Assembly: GCA_012513125.1 (NCBI GenBank)
Contig: JAAZCS010000140.1
Span: 1-8,843 of the forward strand
DNA: 8,843 bases
Source: Treponema sp.
GTDB taxonomy: Bacteria; Spirochaetota; Spirochaetia; Treponematales; Treponemataceae
Direction of reading: 5' to 3'
In this document: positions 1 through 5,684 of the stretch, piece by piece
Numbering within the stretch: the stretch's first letter is position 1
Layout: every line of letters begins with the position of its first letter
The notes under the pieces: model-generated
What the model saw: only the letters and a program-made list of their open reading frames with translations
Databases searched by the model: none
Told to the model about the DNA's origin: nothing
Translations under genes and position numbers: made by a program

Positions 1-94
1 ATCCAGTAAGACGAACCTTAGCTTTTACTTCTGCTGCAAACATGCTTGAAGCTAGAACTGCAGCAATTCCTATAATTCCTATGATTTTTTTCAT
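1..94 (-). CDS. Exported protein, N-terminal fragment (signal peptide)
   Basis: Only the first 31 codons lie in the window; the gene runs off the left edge. It reads leftward from an ATG at 94-92. The translation starts MKKIIGIIGIAAVLASS, a classical signal peptide with a Lys pair, a hydrophobic core and a small-residue stretch (SSMFAAEVKA) that would suit signal peptidase I. The visible mature part then reads KVRLTG. A good ribosome binding site (GGAGGA on the minus strand, plus positions 104-109) sits 9 nt upstream, which fixes the start. The product is exported to the periplasm or outer membrane. The sequence after the signal peptide looks to me like the start of a spirochaetal outer-membrane or beta-strand-rich protein, but that is only an impression and no family can be assigned from so few residues. 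It is divergent from the hisA-side operon. Confidence 0.85.
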   Translation of the reverse strand, partial: MKKIIGIIGIAAVLASSMFAAEVKAKVRLTG

Positions 95-103
95 TTAAAA
101 AAA

Positions 104-109
104 TCCTCC
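104..109 (-). promoter_or_regulatory. Ribosome binding site of the leftward exported-protein gene
   Basis: Minus-strand GGAGGA, 9 nt before the ATG at 94-92. It is one of the strongest Shine-Dalgarno matches in the window and suggests a well-translated gene. Confidence 0.8.
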
Positions 110-158
110 GTTTAAATTAAAAAGAATTTTTGTAAAAATTTTGTAACCTTTTCTGGGG

Positions 159-227
159 TTATTCATTTAATTTGTATATTCGATGTAGCAAAACAAATAG
201 ATTCACATATGAAAAAAAGACTGTCAT
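159..227 (-). CDS. Possible 22-aa small protein or leader peptide
   Basis: A minus-strand frame from ATG at 227-225 to TAA at 161-159. It encodes a 22-residue, mostly hydrophobic peptide (starts MTVFFSYVNLFVLL, ends in a basic/polar tail). It is preceded by AAAGGAGG, a near-perfect Shine-Dalgarno sequence, but only 3 nt separate that from the ATG, which is closer than usual. The Shine-Dalgarno sequence and start codon lie in and beside the loop of the 212-254 hairpin, and the frame lies upstream of the exported-protein gene in the same direction. It could be a leader peptide, a tiny membrane protein or chance. It contains no run of one amino acid that would suggest classical attenuation. Confidence 0.25.
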   Translation of the reverse strand: MTVFFSYVNLFVLLHRIYKLNE

Positions 228-254
228 TATCCTCCTTTAGGCAGTCTTTTTTTT
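212..254. terminator. Hairpin resembling a bidirectional intrinsic terminator
   Basis: The left arm (212-225) and right arm (240-253) pair over about 14 bp: an A-run plus GACTGTC against GGCAGTC plus a T-run, with one G-U pair. The loop is 14 nt (226-239). The T-run follows the right arm on the plus strand, and the A-run of the left arm becomes a T-run on the minus strand, so the element could terminate transcription in either direction. Its position between two divergent gene starts is unusual, since no gene visibly ends here. It could end a short RNA, insulate the two promoters, or act as an attenuator in a leader. The structure is clear; its function is inferred. Confidence 0.65.
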
Positions 255-286
255 TATTTAAAATCAGATAAATATTTAGTAATTAT

Positions 287-314
287 TTGAATATTGTTTT
301 TGGTAGAATAAATA
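287..314 (+). promoter_or_regulatory. Weak candidate promoter for the his operon
   Basis: TTGAAT (287-292) and TAAATA (309-314) are separated by 16 nt and lie just upstream of the his gene start at 339, downstream of the hairpin. Both hexamers are poor matches to the sigma-70 consensus in an AT-rich background, so this is only a candidate. Confidence 0.2.
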
Positions 315-338
315 AAGAAAATTTGCTAGTATTGAGCT

Positions 339-1634
339 ATGGTTATATCTTCTATTGATTTGAAAGACGGACATATTGTTCAGTTAAAAAATGGAAAAGA
401 ATTGGTCTTACAACGTGATGATGCTGATGAATTAATATCTCAATTTAATATGTATGGTGAAGTGGCGGTAATTGATTTGGATGCTGCTTTAGGAAATATT
501 GATTTAAAAGGAAACACAAAAAATACAACTTTGTTGAATTCCCTTTTACGCAAAGGAAATGTGCGTACTGGTGGAGGAATTCGTTCTGTAAAAAGAGCAA
601 AGGAATTAGTTTCACTTGGTGCAGAAAAAGTTATTATTGGTTCTGCTGCGTGGAATATGAATCCGGATGGAAATTCTGAAATTTTGAATGAAGAATTTTT
701 ATCTGAATTGGTTCAAACTATTGGAAAAGATACAATAATTATTTCAGTTGACAGCCTAAATGGAAAAATTGCAGTACGAGGATGGACAGAAACTGTTAAC
801 GTGTCATTAGTTCAAGGTGCAAAAGAGGCTGAAAAATATTGTAGCGAATTGCTTTTTACCTGCGTAGAAAAAGAAGGTTGTATGCAGGGTACAAATATGG
901 AATATGCAAAGCAATTACGAGAAGCAGTTAATTGTAAAGTTGTTGTTGCAGGAGGCGTCTCAAGTTTGGACGAAATAGTTCAGCTTGAGAAGTTGCATTG
1001 CGATGTTCAACTTGGAATGGCGTTATATACAAATAAAGTTTCACTCAAAGATGCTTTTGTTGAATGTTTGAATTGGGATAAAGTTCCGCTTATGCCAATT
1101 ATTGCACAGAGTGTTAATGGACAAGTGCTTATGCAAGGATATTCAAGCAAAGAAGCGTTCTATAAAACTTTTGAGAGCGGAAAATTGACTTTCTTCAGTA
1201 GAACAAAAAATAGACTTTGGACTAAAGGTGAAACTAGTGGTAATTTTCTTGAGGTGAAATCATTAAGAGTAGATTGCGATAGAGATACTGTATTGGCGGT
1301 AGTAATTCCACACGGACCTACTTGTCATACTGGTTCATGGACATGTTTTGGAAGTGATCCTGAAGAAGCGTCGTCTATGGGCAGATTATATAATGTCATT
1401 GCGGATAGATTTGCAAAACCCCGTCCTGGTTCTTACACGGCAACATTGGATGCAAAAAGAGTCAGAGAAAAAGTAGAAGAAGAAGCTGAAGAATTATGTG
1501 AGGCTGAATCAAAAGAAGACGTAATTTGGGAAGCAGCAGATCTTTTATACTTTGTGAATGTCCTTTTGTATAAAGAGGGTGTTTCATGGAAAGATGTCTT
1601 TGACGAATTGGATAAAAGACATAAGTCAAAATAA
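339..1634 (+). CDS. Trifunctional HisA-HisI-HisE histidine biosynthesis fusion
   Basis: A 431-aa cytosolic protein joining three consecutive histidine-pathway steps. Residues 1-247 are a HisA-like TIM barrel (ProFAR isomerase): IDLKDG with D7, VRTGGGIRS at 75-83, VDS with D138, RGW at 147-149, T174 and a C-terminal GG. Residues 250-345 are HisI (phosphoribosyl-AMP cyclohydrolase): WTKGETSGN at 294-302, DCDRD at 312-316, PTCH with C329, and C336, so the zinc and magnesium ligands are present. Residues 349-428 are HisE (phosphoribosyl-ATP pyrophosphatase): SYTATL, the acidic EEEAEE run at 380-385, and EAAD at 398-401. The HisI and HisE parts look fully active. In the HisA part, the Asp that serves as general acid in enterobacterial HisA (D176) aligns with E179, and the nearby D172 with C175, so its activity is uncertain. 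An in-frame TGA at 333-335 makes ATG 339 the first possible start; it matches the usual HisA N-terminus although the Shine-Dalgarno sequence is weak. hisD follows after 61 nt. The other his genes are not in the window. Confidence 0.93.
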   Translation: MVISSIDLKDGHIVQLKNGKELVLQRDDADELISQFNMYGEVAVIDLDAALGNIDLKGNTKNTTLLNSLLRKGNVRTGGGIRSVKRAKELVSLGAEKVIIGSAAWNMNPDGNSEILNEEFLSELVQTIGKDTIIISVDSLNGKIAVRGWTETVNVSLVQGAKEAEKYCSELLFTCVEKEGCMQGTNMEYAKQLREAVNCKVVVAGGVSSLDEIVQLEKLHCDVQLGMALYTNKVSLKDAFVECLNWDKVPLMPIIAQSVNGQVLMQGYSSKEAFYKTFESGKLTFFSRTKNRLWTKGETSGNFLEVKSLRVDCDRDTVLAVVIPHGPTCHTGSWTCFGSDPEEASSMGRLYNVIADRFAKPRPGSYTATLDAKRVREKVEEEAEELCEAESKEDVIWEAADLLYFVNVLLYKEGVSWKDVFDELDKRHKSK

Positions 1635-1679
1635 AAAGACACTTAAAGTGAACGGCAGAATTTTGTCATCGCTTTAATT

Positions 1680-1698
1680 GGAGATTGTGAGAAAAATG
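1680..1698 (+). promoter_or_regulatory. Start region of hisD: ATG 1696 preferred over TTG 1678
   Basis: The frame is open back to a TTG at 1678, but ATG at 1696 gives the N-terminus MIKIIKYDDL, which fits a HisD start. A GGAG at 1680-1683 (12 nt away) and a GAG at 1689-1691 (4 nt away) precede the ATG, neither ideally spaced. GGAG would lie inside the coding region if TTG were used. Confidence 0.6.
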
Positions 1699-3060
1699 AT
1701 AAAAATAATTAAATATGATGATTTAGATGCAGATTTTTTTGAATCGAGGTCATTTGGCAATTCTAATGAAGTTGTTACTTCTGTTCTTGAAGAAGTAAAG
1801 TCCAAGGGTGATGCGGCACTTCGTATATATGGTCAGAAATTTGATGTGTCTGTTCCAGAATCTTTTGAAGTTCCTCATTCTGAATTAAAAGCAGCTGCAG
1901 AAAAATTGCAAAAAAATAAACCGGACGTGTACGAATCATTAAAATATTCATTTGATTTGGCGTTACGATTTGCAAAAAAACAAAAAGAATCATTTACTGA
2001 TTTTGAAACTGAATTAGTTTCAGGTGTGATTACTGGGCAAAAGACAATTCCTGTAGAAAGAGCTGGTTGTTATGTTCCTGCAGGACGTTTTCCACTAGTT
2101 TCTACAGTAATAATGACTACAGCTCCAGCTATTGCCGCGGGTGTAAATGAAGTGATTATGTGTTCTCCACCAAGAGTTCACCCTGATGATAAAAGCAAAG
2201 CCGATAAATTGGGCGAAGGAATAAGTGGCAATGCTTTTACAAATGGAAAGCCATATGCAGATGAGGGAATTATGGCTGCCGCATATATTTGTGGTGTAAA
2301 TCACTTTTATGCATGTGGTGGCTCTCAAGCTATTGGTGCGATGGCGTATGGAACTGAGTCAATTCCAAAAGTTGATGTAATAGTTGGTCCTGGAAATAAA
2401 TATGTTGTTTCTGCAAAAAAAGAAGTTTATGGAACTGTCGGAATCGATATGTTGGCAGGTCCTACAGAAGTTATGATTATTGCAGATGAATCGGCAAATG
2501 CAAAATGGGTTGCAGCTGATTTATTGGCACAAGCTGAACATGATGTTGTAGCACAGCCTGTTTTGATTACAACAAGTGAAAAATTTGCACAGTCGGTTTC
2601 TTATGAAATTGAAACTCAGTGTGAAACTCTTACAACAAAGGCAGTTGCTCGTGAAAGCATTGATAATTATGGAAAAATTATAATTGTAAACAATCTTGAA
2701 CAAGCATGTGAGATTGCTAATAAAAAAGCTCCAGAACATTTGGAACTGACTTTGGAAGATAATGATATACGAAAAAATGTGATAAAATTATTAAGAAACT
2801 TTGGTTCGCTTTTTATTGGTCACAATTCTGCAGAAGTTTTTGGAGATTATGCAGCTGGATTAAATCATACATTGCCAACATCAGGGTCTGCAAAATTTAC
2901 AGGTGGATTAAGTGTAAGAATGTTCTTGAAAACAGTTACTACTTTGAATGTAAAAGATGGAAGTGAGGGGGCAAAACGAACTGCAAAAGCTTCTTCTTTT
3001 ATTGGAGATGCAGAAGGTCTTGCAGGTCATGCTTTTGCGGCAAGAATTAGGCTTGAATAA
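1696..3060 (+). CDS. hisD: Histidinol dehydrogenase
   Basis: Oxidises L-histidinol through histidinal to L-histidine with two NAD+, the last two steps of histidine synthesis; a zinc-dependent cytosolic enzyme. The protein is 454 aa from ATG 1696, slightly longer than the usual 430 or so. Visible signatures: AGCYVPAG at 123-130, ACGGSQAIGAMAYGTE at 206-221, VGPGN at 230-234, DMLAGPTEV at 251-259, QAEH at 279-282, APEHLEL at 345-351, GDYAAGLNHTLPT at 383-395 and GLAGH at 441-445. By alignment with the remembered E. coli protein, Q279, H282, D384 and H445 are the zinc ligands and E347-H348 the catalytic pair; all are present. A loop after CSPPR (about residues 161-189, rich in Asp, Lys and Gly) is roughly 20 residues longer than in E. 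coli; fungal HIS4 also begins this loop with SPPR. It lies 61 nt after the HisA-I-E fusion and 16 nt before def. A different reading frame and the gap rule out a simple stop-codon split of a HisE-HisD fusion. Confidence 0.96.
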   Translation: MIKIIKYDDLDADFFESRSFGNSNEVVTSVLEEVKSKGDAALRIYGQKFDVSVPESFEVPHSELKAAAEKLQKNKPDVYESLKYSFDLALRFAKKQKESFTDFETELVSGVITGQKTIPVERAGCYVPAGRFPLVSTVIMTTAPAIAAGVNEVIMCSPPRVHPDDKSKADKLGEGISGNAFTNGKPYADEGIMAAAYICGVNHFYACGGSQAIGAMAYGTESIPKVDVIVGPGNKYVVSAKKEVYGTVGIDMLAGPTEVMIIADESANAKWVAADLLAQAEHDVVAQPVLITTSEKFAQSVSYEIETQCETLTTKAVARESIDNYGKIIIVNNLEQACEIANKKAPEHLELTLEDNDIRKNVIKLLRNFGSLFIGHNSAEVFGDYAAGLNHTLPTSGSAKFTGGLSVRMFLKTVTTLNVKDGSEGAKRTAKASSFIGDAEGLAGHAFAARIRLE

Positions 3061-3065
3061 AATTT

Positions 3066-3071
3066 AGGTGG
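3066..3071 (+). promoter_or_regulatory. Ribosome binding site deciding the def start
   Basis: AGGTGG lies 5 nt before ATG 3077. The alternative GTG start at 3068 is inside this motif, so the motif supports 3077 as the true start. Confidence 0.65.
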
Positions 3072-3076
3072 AAAAA

Positions 3077-3637
3077 ATGCTTTTAAATGTTGAAAAATTA
3101 GGTTCTGAAGTGCTTAGGGGCAAATCTGAACCAATTACGGAAGTTACAGACAAAATTCGTTCTTTAGCTAATGATATGTTTGAGACAATGCAAAAAGAAA
3201 ATGGCGTTGGATTGGCTTGCCCTCAGATTGGTATAAATCAAAGAATGTTTGTTGTTATTGCTGATGATGATGTAAGAAGAGTTTTCATTAATCCTCAAAT
3301 TATTAGAACTTCTGAAGAACAAATCGATTACGAGGAAGGCTGTTTGAGTGTTCCTCAAGTATGGGAAAATATTCGCCGTCCAAAAGCTGTAACTGTTCAG
3401 GCAATCGATGAAAACGGAAAAAGGTTTGTTTTAGAGGCTGATGGATTACTTGCAAGAGTAATTCAACATGAAAATGATCATTTGGACGGAATTCTTTTTA
3501 TTGACAGAGGAGACGCTGAATTTGCCGAAAAGACAAAGGCTCAATTTTTGAAAAGAGCTGAAAAAGCTGCTTTAAAAAAAAGACAAAAGGAATTGAAAGC
3601 TAAAAAAATTGAAGCGAAATTAAATTCAAAAAAATGA
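3077..3637 (+). CDS. def: Peptide deformylase
   Basis: Removes the N-formyl group from nascent proteins at the ribosome exit. The protein is 186 aa from ATG 3077. All three family motifs are visible: GVGLACPQ at 43-50 (the usual GxGLAAPQ with Ala to Cys at 48), EGCLSVP at 87-93 with metal ligand C89, and QHENDHLDG at 130-138 with ligands H131 and H135 and catalytic E132. The frame extends upstream to a GTG at 3068, but that lies within the AGGTGG ribosome binding site (3066-3071), which is 5 nt before ATG 3077, so 3077 is preferred. After residue 150 there is a Lys-rich, probably helical tail of about 35 residues; in E. coli the C-terminal helix of the enzyme docks on the ribosome, and a similar role is plausible here. 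The stop overlaps the fmt start (ATGA), implying translational coupling with the enzyme that adds the same formyl group. Confidence 0.97.
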   Translation: MLLNVEKLGSEVLRGKSEPITEVTDKIRSLANDMFETMQKENGVGLACPQIGINQRMFVVIADDDVRRVFINPQIIRTSEEQIDYEEGCLSVPQVWENIRRPKAVTVQAIDENGKRFVLEADGLLARVIQHENDHLDGILFIDRGDAEFAEKTKAQFLKRAEKAALKKRQKELKAKKIEAKLNSKK

Positions 3638-4602
3638 TTAATGTTTTATATGCCGGAAGTCCGGATGTTTCTAGAAATGTTTTAATGTTTCTCCTTGAGA
3701 ATGAAAGAAAGTTTGATTTCAAAATTGTTGGTGTTCTTTCAAATCCTCCAACAGCAAAGGGGCGTCACAAGGAATTGATTCCAACGCCAGTTGCTGAAGA
3801 GGCATTAAAACAAAATATTCCAGTTTTTACTCCTGAACATCTTGATGGCGAATGCCGAGAAATGATTTCGAAAATAAATCCCGATTTATTAATCTGTTTT
3901 GCTTATGGACATATTTTTGGGACAAAATTTTTGGAAATGTTCAAATATGGTGGAATTAATATACATCCATCTTTGTTGCCAAAATACAGAGGTTGCACAC
4001 CAGTTCCCGCTTGCATTCTGAATTTAGATAAACAAACTGCCGTAACGATTCAAACTTTATCACTGAAAATGGATGAAGGCGATATTTTAGCACAAGAAAT
4101 AATTGAATTGACAGGAAATGAAACTACAGAGAGTTTGCTTTGTGAAAGTGCAGAAAAAGGTGCAAAATTAATTCTGCCTTTGTTTAAAGAAATTAATGAA
4201 ACTGAATCAATTCCAAAAGGACAACCTCAACAAGGGAATGCATCTTATACTGGAATTATCACAAAATCTGATTCTAAAATTGATTGGAATTTATCATCAA
4301 AAAAAATTGATGCATCAGTTAGAGCTTATTTTTCAGAACCAGGTGCTTGGACAACAGAAAATAATCTTACATTGAAAATTATTGAAACAAAATTGATTTC
4401 TTCTGCACAAATTGATGGTAATAAATATAAAGATGAAACTGCTGGAAAAGTAGTGGATTTTAATAAAAAAATTGGGATAATTGTAAAAACCGGTGATGGA
4501 ATTATTGGAATTGTCAGATTGCAACGGCAAGGAAAAAAAATAATGAATTCTAATGAATTTATGAATGGTGCGAGGGATTTTATAGGAACTCTTTTAGCTT
4601 AA
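3634..4602 (+). CDS. fmt: Methionyl-tRNA formyltransferase
   Basis: Transfers a formyl group from 10-formyltetrahydrofolate to the amino group of Met on initiator tRNA. The protein is 322 aa, normal for the family. The N-terminal formyltransferase fold starts MINVLYAGSPD, followed by LICFAYGHIF at 86-95 and the signature GGINIHPSLLPKYRG at 106-120. The catalytic triad of the family corresponds to N109, H111 and D147, all present; the usual LDTGD around the Asp is MDEGD here. The C-terminal tRNA-binding part begins around 205 with YTGIITKSDSKIDW, contains VRAYFSEPGAW at 229-239, and ends with LQRQGKKIM and FMNGARDF, all typical. A non-Fmt formyltransferase is unlikely because of the C-terminal domain and the def neighbour. 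The start overlaps the def stop by 4 nt, indicating coupled translation. Fmt and Def act on the same formyl cycle. Confidence 0.96.
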   Translation: MINVLYAGSPDVSRNVLMFLLENERKFDFKIVGVLSNPPTAKGRHKELIPTPVAEEALKQNIPVFTPEHLDGECREMISKINPDLLICFAYGHIFGTKFLEMFKYGGINIHPSLLPKYRGCTPVPACILNLDKQTAVTIQTLSLKMDEGDILAQEIIELTGNETTESLLCESAEKGAKLILPLFKEINETESIPKGQPQQGNASYTGIITKSDSKIDWNLSSKKIDASVRAYFSEPGAWTTENNLTLKIIETKLISSAQIDGNKYKDETAGKVVDFNKKIGIIVKTGDGIIGIVRLQRQGKKIMNSNEFMNGARDFIGTLLA

Positions 4603-4643
4603 ATTTAAACTATAGAAATTTTATTACTACAAAAGGAAGATAT

Positions 4644-5672
4644 ATGGAAGAAGATAACAAAACAAAAAAGAGAATAGGCATAAACTTTTCAAAATCATAT
4701 GAAAAACTGCAATCAAATGTGTTGGTTTTGTTTTTTGTATGTTTATTTTCATTCGTTTTAATGGGGCTTGTTGCCTTAGCAGTGTTTTTTATTAATGTGA
4801 AAGGTCCCGAGGAAGTTCTTGTTCCTAATGTAGTTGGAAAGAACTTGGAAACAGCTTTGTTAGAATTGCAAGTTAAGGAGCTTTATCCGAAAATCAATTT
4901 GCGTTATTCTGACAAACCTAATGATGAAGGCTTGATTTTGGAACAAAATCCTGAAGCTGGATCAATTGCAAAAGGTTATAGTAGAATTTCATTAGTTGTT
5001 AGTAGAGGCGTAATCGTTGATAAAGTTGAAGATTATGTTGGAATGAACATCAATGAGGTTCAACTGAAGATTCAAACTCTATTTGCAGGTCAAACTCATT
5101 CTTTGATAATATTGGATAATCCTGAATATAAACCTGATTCTGCTGAGGCTGGAACAATTCTTGAGCAAGACCCTCCTGTTGGAACTAGTATTTCTGAACC
5201 AGTGACTGTTCACTTAATTGTAAGTCGTGGTCCGAATTATGAAAATACAAGAACACCAAGGGTTGTTGGAATGTCTATTAATGATATTTTGCAGACTATA
5301 ACAAGAAGTAAGGTTATTTTTGACATTAATTCTCATGTTGCAATAAATAATGAAGTAGCGGGAACTGTTGTGAGTCAGAGTGATTTAGATAAAGAATTTG
5401 TTCCAAACTATTCACGAATAACTCTTGATATTGCTTTGCCAGAGAAGAAAATTGATGACAATATTTATGGTATTTTTGAAACTATTTTGGCAGATTATCC
5501 TTATCCTGTTCCTATGAGATTAGATGCAATCCCTTCTGAAGGTGATTCATATACAATAATTAATTTCTCTCATTCGGGAGGAAGGGTAACAATTCCTTAT
5601 TCTGTTCCTGAGAACACAGTGTTAGTTCTATATGTTGCCGATAAGGAAACGCAAAGAACTAGAATTGATTAG
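4644..5672 (+). CDS. Single-pass membrane protein with three PASTA repeats
   Basis: A 342-aa protein with a short basic cytoplasmic N-terminus (1-25), one hydrophobic membrane segment (about 26-51) and a long external part. This carries three consecutive PASTA-like repeats: about 57-121 (VPNVVGKNLETAL, then ILEQNPEAGS and ISLVVSRG), 123-195 (YVGMNINEVQ, ILEQDPPVGT, VHLIVSRG) and 203-266 (PRVVGMSINDIL, then a divergent VVSQSDLDKE). The last 70 or so residues (270-342) are not clearly PASTA. PASTA domains occur in Ser/Thr kinases and penicillin-binding proteins and are linked to binding of peptidoglycan or muropeptides. No kinase or transpeptidase domain is present here, so the protein may be a cell-wall sensor, anchor or partner of another enzyme; its function is unknown. 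AAGGA, about 6 nt before the ATG, supports the start. It lies 41 nt after fmt. I associate a PASTA gene after def-fmt with treponemes, from memory. Confidence 0.88.
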   Translation: MEEDNKTKKRIGINFSKSYEKLQSNVLVLFFVCLFSFVLMGLVALAVFFINVKGPEEVLVPNVVGKNLETALLELQVKELYPKINLRYSDKPNDEGLILEQNPEAGSIAKGYSRISLVVSRGVIVDKVEDYVGMNINEVQLKIQTLFAGQTHSLIILDNPEYKPDSAEAGTILEQDPPVGTSISEPVTVHLIVSRGPNYENTRTPRVVGMSINDILQTITRSKVIFDINSHVAINNEVAGTVVSQSDLDKEFVPNYSRITLDIALPEKKIDDNIYGIFETILADYPYPVPMRLDAIPSEGDSYTIINFSHSGGRVTIPYSVPENTVLVLYVADKETQRTRID

Positions 5673-5684
5673 AAAAGGTTAAAA

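Larger units (their letters stand above)
95..338. other. Divergent intergenic region
   Basis: About 245 bp of very AT-rich DNA separate the leftward exported-protein gene from the rightward his gene, so promoters for both directions should lie here. What can be seen: the leftward gene's ribosome binding site (104-109), an imperfect direct repeat of AATTTT(T)GTAA at 126-135 and 137-146, a strong hairpin with T-tracts on both sides (212-254), and a possible 22-codon minus-strand frame (159-227). I searched for -35/-10 pairs on both strands. Several AT-rich hexamers fit, but none is convincing except a weak rightward candidate at 287-314. There is no tRNA, and no T-box or riboswitch architecture that I recognise. 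Confidence 0.7.

Noticed and set aside
209..271. Plus-strand 20-codon frame starting ATGAAAAAAAGACTG across the hairpin, considered as a his leader peptide.
   Set aside because: It has no His codons and no ribosome binding site, and its content comes from the A-run and T-run of the hairpin.
1640..1650. Short hairpin CACTTAAAGTG after the HisA-I-E stop, considered as a terminator.
   Set aside because: Only 5 bp can pair and no T-run follows; hisD begins shortly after.
1635..1695. hisD as a split product of one HisA-I-E-D gene, by point mutation of a stop.
   Set aside because: hisD is in a different frame from the upstream gene, separated by 61 nt, and has its own plausible start. No residual linker coding is apparent, so nothing in the sequence supports a recent break.
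4603..4643. TATAGA at 4611-4616 as a -10 box for an internal promoter before the PASTA gene.
   Set aside because: No -35-like hexamer lies 16-18 nt upstream; the match is expected by chance in AT-rich DNA.
4644..5672. Assigning the PASTA protein as a Ser/Thr kinase.
   Set aside because: Only 25 residues precede the membrane helix, and no kinase motifs are present anywhere in the protein.
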